Positions 1-10,682 of a stretch of 64,000 nt of DNA are shown piece after piece; position 1 is the stretch's first letter, and every line of letters begins with the position of its first letter. The notes under the pieces were generated by a model. That model was not told the DNA's origin. It saw nothing but the letters and a program-made list of their open reading frames with translations, and did no database searches. A program made the translations under genes and the position numbers. This DNA is from Gracilaria domingensis (Eukaryota > Rhodophyta > Florideophyceae > Gracilariales > Gracilariaceae), in the NCBI GenBank assembly GCA_022539475.1, contig VCMS01000041.1, forward strand, positions 62,001-126,000. Reading direction: 5' to 3'.

Positions 1-2034
1 ATCCAATCTGTACATTAGAAACGTTAGTGTCCAAAATTTATGGTTTATCCAGCTTCGGTAATGCCAGTACGGAAGGATTCAGTAGTATATACTTCAAGGT
101 TTGAAATGATTCGTACTGTTTGTCCGTCAGGCAGTCATATTCCGGTGGCGTACCCTTCTTAAGCATTTCATTGAGAGGTGCTGCAATCTTCGAGAACCCT
201 TGGACAAACCTACGGTAGACGTTACAAAGCTCAAGGAAAGAGAGCAACTCTGTGTGAGTTCGGGATGGTTTTGCCAGTCGGATTGCGTCCGTAGTCCTCT
301 TGGCAACCTGAAGCTTCCCAGGGTGAACCAAATGGCCAAGATAATTCGCTGAGGCCTGGGAAAAGAAGCATTTTGGTAGCTTCAGAGTTATTCCAGCCTC
401 AAGGAGAATCCTCAGAATTGACCTCACATGGGTAAAATGTTCCCGAATGGTCTTCGAAAATATAATTACGTCATCTAGATAAACTAAGGCAAACTTCCAA
501 TTGACCTTAGATGGGATTATATCCATTTCCCGTTGGAAAGTCGCCTGTGCGTTCATCAAACCAAATGGCATCTGTGTGAAACGGAATAGTCCGTCATGGG
601 TTGTGAACGTCGTCAGGGGCTTTGCGTCGTCGTCCAATGGTATCGGCCAATAGCCCCAATTGGCATCCAGCGTGGTGAATACCGTTGCTTCGCCTAAAGA
701 ATCGAGACAATAATCCATTCTGGGAATCGGATATTTGTCCTGTTTGGTCATTGCGTTCAGCCTTCCGTAGTCTATGCAAAACCTTACTTACCTGTCCTTC
801 TTCGCTGCGAGAACGAAAGGACTTGCGCATTGGGATTCATGCGGTGGTGCTGGCTCGATGACGCTAGCCGTGCTCATCTTCGCCAGTTGCTCCCCTACGA
901 TCTCGCGTCCCTTAAGGCCTATACGGTACGGGTGTTTGTACGCCGGCTTAGCGTCATCCTTAAGGTCTATTTGATGTTCCGTAGCCCGAATCTTCCCCAA
1001 TTGGCCAGACCACACGGATTTAAAATCTCGGAGAAGCTCGATAACCTGTGGGAGGGACGATTTTAATTTCTCTCCAAAGTTTATCTGCCCCTCCCAAGTA
1101 TCGATGTCCTCGTCGTCATTGGGGGTGAGTTCATTCCATGAGGTTTCCGTGATAGCCATTGGAGCTTGTAGTGCAATACCAATGACAGTACCCTTTGGTA
1201 AGCGAAAAATGCGGTCCCGGAAGCTACTCATATTAACCAAGAAAAGAACCTTCGGTCTGCAGTCCATGATTCTATTGGCCATTAAGGAAAGATGACGCTG
1301 ATTCGTCCTCGGATGATTCTGAAGCGTCACAAGACCAGCGGTTTCGCAGTGAGCCAGAGCAGCAGTCTGCGTCATGGGCGGTATTCTTACCGCCCGTGAT
1401 AACCGAACCTTATTGGAAACGGTACTCTTCGCGAGTGGAGGGCGACGTGGGTCGGCGTCGGGACCAGATTTGGAACCGATAATCGCCACGAGACAGGTGC
1501 GGTAGAAGGAAACCTTCCGGAGACCGGGGTAAATTGCATTCAAGTATCGGTCGATAAAATACTTCCCAAGGAGACATTCGGCACCTAAGGTACGACAAAC
1601 AAGGAACCAAGTACGGACCCGAAGGTCGCCAATCTGTAAGCAGAGAGGAATGATTCCTTTAAAATCTATTGGTCGTTTTGACGCATCAGTTACCCTTGGA
1701 GCCCTTTTAACCTTCACCTCGTCCTCACAACTAGCCGGTAAAACCTTCGGATGGACCAAGTTTGGCTCTGGTCTACTTTCTAGGACGCTGGTAACGGCCC
1801 GTGACCTTGAGGCAGTTAAACCAATGGTGTGCCTTGCTTTGTAATTCTCCTTCCGTAGAATACATATTGGAGAATCCGCTTCGCTCTCCAGTTCGTCAAA
1901 TTATCGTGCCAAACGTCTGTCTTCCTTAGGTGGCATCGACGCTTGAGTATTCGAATGCTTCTGAAATTCCCTTGGACGAATTTCTTCACCTTCGTCGATG
2001 AGGCTAGATTCCTGAGAGGGGCGCCGCGCTTCAA
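1..2034 (-). pseudogene. pol: gypsy pol remnant: protease, RT
   Basis: Two main open stretches carry pol. The 788-1759 stretch holds the end of the protease and the N-terminal RT linker (IDLK, then YKHPYR). The 38-751 stretch holds the RT palm, including TLDAN, MPFGL and the catalytic YLDD box, followed by the thumb with GHLVHPGKL and the CNVYRRF motif. A single in-frame stop near 788 separates them, and another at about 38 precedes the start of RNase H, which continues off the window. The expected protease motif D-T/S-G is degraded: around 1760-1780 the reading is LESRPEPNLV, so the catalytic Asp appears replaced by Glu. The enzyme would be inactive as read. 1816-2034 is the gag-pol junction in a shifted frame. 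Confidence 0.85.
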
Positions 2035-2043
2035 GTCGCTCCT

Positions 2044-4560
2044 CTACGCGTTTTCCGACTGAGTTCTTCTACCGGTGGTGTACGTGTGACCACTGGCCTG
2101 CAGTTCTTCTGAAACATCTGTCGGGTGTTCTGAGGTACAATCATCTACTGGATTCGAAACTGCATTAACTGTTGGAGCCTTTACTGGCGTTTCCATTAGT
2201 GTGGCGAACCTCGACGTGCCAGGGGACGATGTATACCGCGGATCCTGACGGGTGAACATTACTTCGGATCGACGTGCTTAGTAGTTCTCGTCAAGGTCAT
2301 GAGTTTGTCCTTCGTTTTCTTCGGTAAGAACTTCATGCAATCGCATGGAGCAACCTTTGACAGGAAAATGTCGCAGGCCTGACAGGAGCGTTGGAAGACA
2401 TCCCTTCGAGGTTGGGTCGGAGAATAATTCGGTGTAGACTGTTCAGAAGGGGTTGTTATTCCAGTCGACGGTATGGAGGGCGCGCCTGAGGGAGCTGAAC
2501 CGAAAGAAACGGCAAGAACGTTTCCGTCGCTCTCGTATGAACCTGAGGCACTGCTTTCCGAACTCTGCACCACATGGGCCTGGGAGATTTTCCCCACAGG
2601 TGTCGTACTTCCCCTCGCCTCATAATCAGTTGACCGGCGGGATCCTAACTTCCCGGGGAGTTATATAGGTTTTTCCGTAGTCTTCGGCATAATTCACCAA
2701 CTGCTTATAGGAGAGGTTGGAATGGTCCATATGGCGATTTCGAACGTGCGGCTTAATTGCAGGCAGCAATGCAGCGTTGAAGTGCTGCTTCAGCCGATTC
2801 TTGGAGAACACATTACCGCCCCTATAGGCCTTTCTCCAAAGCTGGTAGGCGTAATATTTCTCGGTTACGTTCGAACCCTGCCTGTAGGATATGACTTCCT
2901 GATGGCGTCCATAATGACTTCGTCGGTCGCATATGTTTGCAGACGGTAGAGCGCAACCTCTGGATAAGACCTAAGCAGTTCTCGATCGGTTACATTGATG
3001 GGGTCCGTAGTTCCAGAGATCTTAGAAACCACATGGTCGTGCGCTTGCTCATGGAGAAGAAAGCTGAAAAAGATACAGAGCGACGCCCTCGCGGACGCCG
3101 TTCTAATCACAGGCCGTGCGGAACAGACTGAGAAACCTAAAGATAGAAATGGGATCGGATCCCGAAAACGTTTCTGCTATAGTTAGCTGCATCCATTTGG
3201 CCCACCTGGAGAGGCTAGGCGATACGTGCGGTGGTTCAATACTCTCTTGAAGAGTTCATTGGTTACTACTAGCGGTTTGAGGCGTCAAACAGCCGCTTCA
3301 TCCGTCTCTGAGCCACTGGAACTCGACAAATCTCCTATGAACCCCGGTTATGTCCGAAATATGGTCCATATGTGACCGAAATGTTGGCGTATAAGTCAAA
3401 GTTTGTGAGAACGCTTATCTCACCAAGATCTTTATTTCTGGTTTTTCAATGCGGCCAAATATGCGCTATATTTTGGCCATATTTTGATCAGATGCATGAA
3501 AACGAAAACTTCCTTATCTTGACTAGATATATGCTTTCACGAGTTTCCGACTTTTACGCCATCATTTCGGTCACATATCGGCCATATTTCGGCCATAACC
3601 GGAGTTCATAGGGATCCGAATCGGACTCGCTACCGCTGGAGTTCCTCCGGATTTTTCTCTGGTTCTTCGACTTTTTCCTTCTTCCACTTCTCTTCATCCT
3701 ACGGTCAGAACTTCTAGCTTCCAATGGCAGCTCTTCATCTCCAGGCTCTAAACCAATGGGTGCTCGCGGGCCCTGGGCCGTGGTATACCTCATGGGTAGC
3801 ACGGCCATTAGGCCATCCGGGCGAGGAACGTCTTTATTGTCCCCTGGACGTGCGCCAGATTGGTCTACCTGTGGTTGAAATCCTCGAGGGGCTGGCAAAG
3901 CAGATGTTCTCGGTGGTTCGCAAGAGTGTTGGCATACAGATAGAAATGAATTACTTTGCATTCCATCCACGGAGGGCGGCGGGCCTACCTGGCGAGTCAC
4001 CTCATGGCGGATACCTAAGGCATGCGAGTCGACGAAAGCGTCAGACTCGAGAATCTTTGGTAGGACACGTTCAGCTGGTTGGTCGGAGTGCTCCGCGAGA
4101 GCGACTGAGACTCGGAGATTCACAAGGGTTTTGAGTCGAGCGTTGAGCATCTCTCGAACCTTCGGGCTTAAGACATCGGCAAGTCCATCGGTAGTTACTG
4201 AACCAACGGTTTCCTGCGGTGCTGCTTGTGGTGTGTTGAGCTGCGAGCAGTACTCGTCGAGCCGTTCTCGGAGTCTTTAAGGCAAAGAGGCGTCAGGATT
4301 AATCCTCTCGAGATTATCCACTCATGTGAGGAGATTAACCTGTGGTTGCGACCGGGTACTTCGGCGGTCACTCACGTTGTTGCCAGAGGGTCCGGCGACA
4401 TCAGCGAGCGGTGGAGGAGTTCCAGTAGCTTGAGCCACGAGTGTACGAGGGTCTTCTTGCATGGGTTGATTGTTATCCATGATAGCGGCTGCTTGATATA
4501 CCAGTCCGTCGGTAGTCCGGATCTAATGGTAGAATTCCGGTAGTTCGTCTTTCCTAGAGG
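2044..4560 (-). pseudogene. gag: gypsy gag remnant (element 1), interrupted by a MITE
   Basis: Minus-strand fragments match in order the gag of the element at 41269-53346. The N-terminal part is at 3554-4150, with a basic KKSKNQRK stretch followed by a Ser/Asp-rich tract. The tract resumes on the far side of the MITE at 3338-3608. The capsid-like part lies at about 2865-3110, with LQTYATDEVIMDA matching LETYATDEVIQEA in the other element, and at 2626-2811. A Cys-rich tail at 2259-2597 (CQACDIFL...APCD) looks like a degraded zinc knuckle. Several frameshifts and stops are present. 4150-4560 is a further N-terminal leader region with no clean frame. Confidence 0.75.
3338..3608. mobile_element. 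fold-back MITE with ~90 bp inverted repeats, TA flanks
   Basis: The left end TGAACCCCGGTTATGTCCG and the right end read back as TGAACTCCGGTTATGGCCG, and the similarity continues for about 90 bp on each side (both arms carry TGACCGAAATG and ATGGCGTA). TA dinucleotides flank it at 3336-3337 and 3609-3610, as expected for Tc1/mariner-type insertions. It splits the Ser/Asp-rich part of the gag of element 1, so it inserted after that element did. No coding capacity. Confidence 0.85.
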
Positions 4561-4582
4561 TCGTTCTTCACTTCCGTGCGGA

Positions 4583-4601
4583 ATTCTAGGTCGGGAGACC
4601 A
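4583..4601 (-). promoter_or_regulatory. tRNA primer binding site of element 1
   Basis: On the minus strand, TGGTCTCCCGACCTAGAAT begins five bases inside the LTR. Its complement ends in ACCA and reads like a tRNA 3' end (T-loop side, acceptor stem, discriminator base, CCA). Element 2 has the same arrangement: a five-base spacer, then TGGTCTCC. The family therefore seems to prime from one tRNA type. The tRNA identity cannot be named from this. Confidence 0.8.
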
Positions 4602-4606
4602 GAAAA

Positions 4607-5031
4607 TGTATTATAGTGGCACGGGTTTATACCCACCGGAGGAACGGTCCGAAGGATGAGGAGCCAACTGCGAGACCACTGGTAAAGAGGTGCAATGGGC
4701 TGGCGCTATCGGTCGTGCCTACAGGAGACGGCGAGCGACATAGAGATGGCTTGGAACCTTAAGGTCTTTGGTACTTGCTAATCTATGGGGTCAGATAGTG
4801 GCCAAGGGGCCCCTTATTACCACAGGGGGGAGGAGCAGCTCGAACAGCCTACGTATCGGCCGCGAGGCGCCTCGACCTCGACCGTGGTGCACTGTAAGAC
4901 AGTCTACTAGATAAAAATTAGAGAACCATTGGGGGCCAAGCAAAGCACACGTATTCCACCTCTTTTACTTCAACACAGCACCCAGTAATGACAGGCCACC
5001 AGGAGTCTATCAAAAGGCTCAATATACTACA
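4607..5031 (-). repeat. 5' LTR of element 1
   Basis: Read on the minus strand, the segment begins TGTAGTATATTGAGCC at 5031 and ends ACTATAATACA at 4607. These termini match the element 2 LTR (TGTARTATAGCTCGGCC ... TTATACCACA). It is 425 bp long and keeps the AT-rich patch found mid-LTR in the other family members. The inner edge is fixed by the primer binding site five bases away. The outer edge rests on the TGTAGTATA match, so it is slightly less certain. Confidence 0.8.
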
Positions 5032-5138
5032 AAGATTGATCACGACTTCGAATTGAAGGATGTCATGAGATCATCGAGTGAGACTTAGACAGGCGCGATT
5101 TGGTCATTTGAAACGTCAGCGTACGAAGCGAATCTATG

Positions 5139-6235
5139 CTAGCCTTCCGACTTTCCTGACACCAAGCTCCGGTCTTCAGGAAGCCGGAAATGATGTTCTT
5201 TTTTCGTAAATGCTTGCTCGTATGCATTAGATATGCAATCTAACACATCGAACACATCCCATCTTGCAACTGTACCTGCAAGAGCATGCAGTTTCTTCTG
5301 CAAATAAGAGTTAAGCGGCGAAAAGGCTCCAATGTCTAACAGTTGTAGGACATGCGAAGTGTGCGAGAGGAGGCTATCGAGGATGAATTTACCTTCCTTC
5401 ATGGCGAACAAGGAGTTGCAATGACCATGGCTCTTATATCCTGTTAAATATCAGCTGAGTATTCCGTACTTTTTCCGCAGCTCCTCTGTCTCTTCGATAA
5501 AGTACTTAACCCAGTCAAAGAAGACCGCCTTTTCAACTCTCCCTGGGTCTAGGTGGTACACGCAGAAGTCGGGCAGATGCTTGTGCACCGTTTCATTTTT
5601 CCGTTTACGTGACCAAACCTTGCATTACTGCCAGGAAATAGGACAACGGGTTTAAATATGTGACCTGTCGCATTGACAACACCCATCACTGTGACACGGT
5701 CCAAGGACCTCTTGTTTTTTCCCAGATTTGTTTGCACCAGGCGCATGGTACTTGGTCCGATACCTTTGTGAGAAGAACGACCGGACACGCGTCCAAAACT
5801 GACGCCAACCTCGTCAATGCTGAAGACTTGTTCGGCGCTCTTAATATTAATGCGTTTCATCAAGGCATTAGGACGAAATATGTCTTCCGCGATGGTTCCT
5901 TGTGATACGGCAAAAATGTCTTTGTCTTCGATGATCTGAATTGATTTGATCTCAACTTCGGGATGTCGTGTGTCAAAATTTGTAGCCCATGTGAGAGACA
6001 TCATTCCATTCTTCAGTTTTACTCTTGTCCTGCGGTATTATGGCATAAGTTCAATTAAATGGCCAACGAGCTGAGCTACACTCTCGTGATCGAGTGGGGT
6101 TTTGTTCAGTGCGCATTCCTTTATTGCTCCACAAATAAGCCTTTCTCCGTCCTTTTCCAGTATTCGCTGCCACCCTCTCGTTGGCAGATCATCAATATGA
6201 ATGTCTCTAGGTCCCGATGGTTGGCCGCCAGGCAT
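5139..6235 (-). pseudogene. pogo-like (Tc1/mariner superfamily) transposase relic
   Basis: Three minus-strand blocks line up as one broken DDE transposase. 6038-6235 resembles the N-terminal region before the CENP-B-type helix-turn-helix. 5549-6004 begins with a degraded WATNFDTRHPEV (compare the RHP element of CENP-B-type domains), then carries the first catalytic Asp in FSIDEVGV and the core strand region MGVVNATGHIFKPVV. 5139-5411 carries SHTSHVLQLLDIGAF, typical of the region after the second Asp. A frameshift and a stop (near 5450) lie between the blocks, so the gene is dead. No terminal inverted repeats were recognised. Confidence 0.75.
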
Positions 6236-6249
6236 GCATTCAGTCCACC

Positions 6250-6974
6250 ACGTGAAAGAGGGAAACAGGCGCGATTTAGAAAGAGAATATTGTTTGCTGA
6301 GTTTCTGCTTCAGAAGACTCTATCGTCCACGCTGATCAGAAAGAGACGATTTCTCTCCAAGATTGAAGCTTTGTATAACAAAGTGCACTGTTATGCGACC
6401 AGAAAAAGATCGCACACCGGATTGACTTCGGAACCGATTTTCTGTGATCACCAAGGAATACTTCGCATTCTCCCGTTGTTACTCGAAAGCAGCTAGAAAG
6501 AATTATTCGGGCTATAGTAGCGAGGTTATTGTTTGTATGGCGACCGCTTTTCGCAACTGAATCAGTATATCTGCAGTTGCCGAGGATTGTGGAAAACCAT
6601 TCAAGTTTATGGATGCCTGCAACGTTTTGAAAAAGACGAGAAAATTTTCGATGAACCGCTGTGAGAACAGTTTCGTAAACCCTGGCGACGAACCTTGTGA
6701 AAAGTCTACAGGAAACGATGGCATAGAAAAAACAGAGAACAAAAAGAACAGGAAAGAACAAAATGCATCTGCAAAAATTGAAAAGTCTCAGAGACCTTTC
6801 GGAAAACGTAAAGCTTTAGAACAGAGCTGGATCATGAAATTGAAACAGCCAAAACTTGTTCTCATGGCGAAGTCCCTTAAGCTGCAACAAGAGAAAGCGT
6901 CTACAATGAAGAAGATGTTCTATCTTAAACTGTTTACGAAAGGAGGTTCTGTTGATGCCAAAGATAAGGGATAA
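6250..6974 (+). pseudogene. Myb/SANT-like accessory protein relic of a PIF/Harbinger element
   Basis: The C-terminal part (6609-6974) reads KPFKFMDACNVLKKTRKF, then RPFGKRKALEQ and a Lys-rich helical tail ending LKLFTKGGS. This pattern is known from plant-type NAM-associated/Myb-like proteins that accompany Harbinger transposases (GKKPAK/RPxGxKxAK followed by a long charged helix). The upstream part (6250-6496) is in another frame and carries stops. It converges with the Harbinger transposase relic at 7175-8359, the usual two-gene arrangement of that superfamily. Family assignment is by eye. Confidence 0.55.
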
Positions 6975-7174
6975 TTCTTTTCTTTAATGAGGTTCCAAGC
7001 ATTAGCTGATATAAGAACGGGTGGCGAAATTGCTTCTTCTATGGTGCCGCCGGAGAACAGTAATACTAAAATCATTCTAAGTACAATTCATCAACCGAGA
7101 AACTGTCCCCTCCACTTCCAGACGTGCTGTCGTAACAGAGATCTTGTACAGTAGTATTCATCTTGCTTTTGTTT

Positions 7175-8359
7175 TCAACAACGGGTTTCACACAATGCCG
7201 CTACTGTTCCAACCGGTGAAACCAGCACAGAATTGTCTTTCATTCTTCCAAACCCATACACAGGATGCTGCGCATGAACGAGAGCCTCGCTCGCCGTTTC
7301 CTCGCTCTCGTAAACCACTGTACTATGCTCCTTTTTTCTACGCACATGTTGTGCAAACGTATGCAAGCCTTCATTATAACAGTCATGTGCTCGGTGTTCC
7401 ATAACCTCGACAGTCTTGCAACAATATGAAAACGAGCTTGCTAAACTCCGATTGCCTTTCTACGTCCTTATGAGACCTTTCTTGTTTCATGGCCTTGAAC
7501 TCCTCTATTTTGTTCTTCGGTTACAAGAATGTTTGAACAAATAGCGGCCATTTCAGATACACAACTTCCGCCAACCAGTACGAAATATGTATCTTGACGC
7601 CATTTAATTTGTAATCTACAACTGATGGATACATGCCACTTGCAACGGCATTTGTTACCGAAAATGCATGGAGCACGTTCTAATCGTTCGCGCTGCCCGC
7701 CATACCAGAAACGACATGCCAAATCCATAACCGATCTTCCGCGATTGCGTCGAGTGTTTCTCAAGGCTCTCCTTCCCTGCTTTGATATTGTCCTTGCCAG
7801 GCAAGCAGACATCTTTTCGAACGCCACTTGCAAAAATCAATGGAGCCAATCATACCTGGAAACCACCGTTCCTAAGAGCGCGCAATTATATCTGGAAGAT
7901 CTCTTTCGGTCGGATGACGCCGGTATACGTCCCCGAAACATTCGATCACAGCTGCACAAAAGCGTTTTAGGTAGAGCAGGGCTGTAGATTCACTGATACG
8001 TACATACGCACTCACTGCATCTGCTGTATGGCCATAATTTATTTGTCGTAATGCCGCAGTGATCTTCTGATACGGAATTAGGCCATTCACGCCTATGGCA
8101 GAGGGTCCTTGCAAAAAATGTTTGTCGTTGCTCATAACGGCATCATGACCACGTTGCGATATCGCTCGTGATATCGAAAGCGGCTGTAAAATTGCTCTGG
8201 TATGTAGACTGGGCTTTCACAACAGTAGTCATTGAAAAGTCGCTTGGCTCCGTCCAACTGACCTATGTTAATCTTTCGGGCACGTCCAGGAAGAGATTCT
8301 ACCACTTGGTGCTGGTCGGTCTCTTCATCGTTGCTCCTTTCTAGCAAATCAACAGTCAA
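7175..8359 (-). pseudogene. PIF/Harbinger transposase relic
   Basis: The N-terminal block (8132-8359) has LFNDYCCESPVYIPEQF and RFRYHERY, and the next block (7872-8135) has INYGHTADAVSAYVRISE and LKRFCAAVIECFG. Both are hallmark segments of the plant-type Harbinger transposase family (PF04827-like). Reading on through frameshifts gives PGMIGSID, a W-GQ box, LWIWHVVSGMAGSANDLNVL and KDVERQSEF near 7470, which is the order expected in the DDE nuclease core. Frameshifts at about 7870 and 7650, with stops near 7460 and 7380, inactivate it. The tail to 7175 is weak. Confidence 0.8.
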
Positions 8360-9389
8360 TTCCTACAAAGAATGATGGTCAAAATGAAAGAAATGTAGAT
8401 TCATCTTGAAGCAGATATCTTCAGACGACTGTTGGCTGCGCTGTGCACTTGCTAAGTATTCTGTTGTATCAATAGAGCTCTGCACCACTTTTTTTTTCTC
8501 CCAGCAGAACTTAAGGCACTCACGACATATGTAAACAGTTCACAAATAAAAATAGTAGACAAAGTCAGATGATTGCAGCCGAACAAACATGGATGAGGTG
8601 ATCGACACCAGGTATAAATGCCAAGAAGTCCGTACTGAGAGCGAAAGAATCATAGTTTTAGCAGAAGGTTGGAAGTTGTAACGAAACTCTCACAACAGAG
8701 CAAGACGTTTTGACTTTTTGCTAGCTCTTGCGTTTTCTGAGATTCTTCTTTGGACGAGAAAGATATATGTAAAAAAATTGGTTTGAACACAGTCGCGGAC
8801 ACGTGCACCCTAAAGAGCAACGTATCAATCAGAGCAAGATACTAGAATCGGGAGAACATCCTTGCACAGACGGACAGCGATGGCTTTACTAGCCTGATGC
8901 TGGCTTGAGGGTCAAGATATTGGGCAAAATGACCAGAAGGGCAGTTTATGTGCACATAAAGCGAGAGAAAACACAAGGCAGAAGCTTGAGTCGAAAGCAA
9001 TAACAGCCCACATCAAACGAAAACCTTCCCTGGGGAGCTGAAAGCTCGTGCCAAGAGCGGGGACCGAGAAACCCAACGCGAAGCAAGCTGCTTGCTCACG
9101 ATATCAAGTGCTCGCTGTCGTCCACACAAGACTTTGAGAAGAGTATTTGGATTTTTTGGTAGCGGTGAACGTTGGTGGAAGATAGCAGATCATTATATTC
9201 CAAGTATATAGAACGCCCTATGTCTGCTTGACCAATTTTATGTGTATCCAGCACTTTTCGGGATTTGGTGCCAGGACGATGGGGATGGTCTTACCCAAGC
9301 GGAACTTTCTGTCATTAGGTTTTCAACCAGATTTCTATATATATAGCGATATTTTCGTTTTCCAATATCTTTCCAATGCCACTTTTCTG
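8360..9389. other. no gene recognised
   Basis: About 1 kb between the Harbinger relic and the next ORF. It is moderately AT-rich and has no open frame with family resemblance on either strand. It may hold the terminus of the Harbinger element, but no matching inverted repeat was found. Confidence 0.5.
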
Positions 9390-9719
9390 TCAAATTTGTT
9401 CGCTTGCCATCTCTCTATAGAAATGCAATAAATTGCCGTTCTCATCATATAACAGAGAATCTAACGAGTTCTCTTTCGGACGCGAATGAAATCTTAATGA
9501 TAGACGCACTCCAGCTTTTCCGGCTGGGTTAATGAAGACAGGCAAACGCCAATCGATAGGTTTTTTTCTTAACGATATCATAATGTAAAACAAATGGCCA
9601 TTGCGACGTCGGTTGTGCACTCTCAGAATCCATGAGCATTCCCGCTCCATTGCTCGCATTGCAGTGCCATACCGGCAATCCTGTCCTCTACCGAAACCAA
9701 GAACCACGGTTGGCAGCAC
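9390..9719 (-). CDS. 109-codon ORF with a peptide also present at 51413-51514
   Basis: The C-terminal half reads GVRLSLRFHSRPKENSLD, then LLYDENGNLLHFYREMA. A clearly related peptide is encoded on the plus strand inside element 2 (GVLLSLRFHSRFKKNPLG ... ENDNILNFY). Nucleotide similarity extends over about 200 bp, so this is a dispersed repeat that carries a coding-like motif. The LRF-S-x(n)-LLY pattern faintly recalls the start of laminin-G-like domains, but that is too weak to name. The N-terminal half is unrelated and may not be coding. Confidence 0.3.
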   Translation of the reverse strand: MLPTVVLGFGRGQDCRYGTAMRAMERECSWILRVHNRRRNGHLFYIMISLRKKPIDWRLPVFINPAGKAGVRLSLRFHSRPKENSLDSLLYDENGNLLHFYREMASEQI

Positions 9720-9831
9720 AATGAACTCACCAATACTTCTTCTTCTCCTCGAACTTGAACAAAAGACAATAATGATCTGGCTAATTTAGTTCACATTGAA
9801 GTAGATGCGATCCCTGCTTTCCTGACGCCAA

Positions 9832-10284
9832 CCCAGAGAGGTGAATTGATGTCCGGATGATAACCCCCAGATAACCCATATTAGAACTACGAAACCTGAA
9901 CATGTCCATTTGATCTCCTTAAGACGTCCACAAGATATACGTAAAAGATGCTCAGGTGATGCATGAAGTATATGCAAATGATAAACGCCCGATATGCGTA
10001 TGATGTACGAAGAGATGTCCATTGAATTTTGTGATGTCCAAATGATGCACGATGGATTTCCGGATATCCATCCGACATATTTTCGTGCATCATATGAGTA
10101 TCCCTGGAATAGTTTTTGTACATCCGAAGGACATATGAAGGGCATCAATTAGCGCATCCAACGGGGTACCAAGGTATATCATTCGGATATCCTAGATGCG
10201 CAGGAATATACGACTGATATCTCATATATGTCCGAAATTTTCATCGGATGGACATCCACCGCGCATCACTTTATCTTCCACTTA
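9832..10284 (-). repeat. dispersed ~455 bp MITE-like repeat, copy A
   Basis: This copy matches the reverse complement of 56686-57141 across its length. Shared landmarks are CCCAGARAGGTGAATTGATG at one end, TGATGTCCAAATGATGCACG in the middle and CATCRCTTTATCT at the other end. Many internal ATCC/GGAT motifs make it partly self-complementary. No convincing protein is encoded. Copy A is older or less well defined at its right edge than copy B, and its target duplication is not evident. Confidence 0.8.
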
Positions 10285-10285
10285 A

Positions 10286-10672
10286 TTGAAACTTGCAGGA
10301 GTTTTAAATTTGGACAATGAGCAAGAGCTAGTTCCTGGAACACCACCCTTAGCACCATTGAAAACCGTCACATTTGACAGTACAGTTTGCGATTTGCACT
10401 TAGAGTTAGAACAATGCACTGGAGCAATTGAGATCATCCAAAATTTGGATACTCCAACAGATATGAGCGTACGCAACCAACCATCCGCTACCATATGTAG
10501 CGGAAGACAAAAGGAATTGTCCGAAATATGTCGAAGTGCGGCGGGTCAGGGAAACTGGCTTTTGCATAGCACTTGGTTAGCAAATGTAAGTTCTTTGCAA
10601 GCGCTTTTTTTACCTCATAATCACAGCTCAAAGCGCTATTCTGACCAAACTACGCATCCCAACCGTGTGTAG
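10286..10672 (+). CDS. 128-codon ORF, unidentified
   Basis: An open frame starts at the edge of repeat copy A. It has no recognisable domain, signal peptide or membrane segment, and no motif linking it to the surrounding transposon relics. It may be chance. It is listed because it is the longest frame in this stretch and precedes a block of decayed coding sequence on the other strand. Confidence 0.15.
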   Translation: MKLAGVLNLDNEQELVPGTPPLAPLKTVTFDSTVCDLHLELEQCTGAIEIIQNLDTPTDMSVRNQPSATICSGRQKELSEICRSAAGQGNWLLHSTWLANVSSLQALFLPHNHSSKRYSDQTTHPNRV

Positions 10673-10682
10673 CGCGACGCGC

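Larger units (their letters stand above)
1..5031 (-). mobile_element. Ty3/gypsy LTR retrotransposon, 5' portion (element 1), decayed
   Basis: The element reads on the minus strand: LTR at 4607-5031, primer binding site at 4583-4601, gag below about 4560, then protease and reverse transcriptase to the window edge. The RNase H, integrase and 3' LTR lie outside the window. The order gag-PR-RT and the RT core (TLDAN, MPFGL and YLDD motifs) identify a Ty3/gypsy lineage. Its gag and pol resemble those of the intact-ended element at 41269-53346 (shared peptides such as TYATDEVI and IDLK), so the two are distant members of one clade. Stops, frameshifts and an inserted MITE show that it is dead. Because only one LTR is visible, neither its age nor its target duplication can be read. 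Confidence 0.9.

Noticed and set aside
2860-2885. GTTCGAACCCTGCC string resembling a tRNA T-arm
   Set aside because: It lies in a gag relic and no cloverleaf can be built around it.
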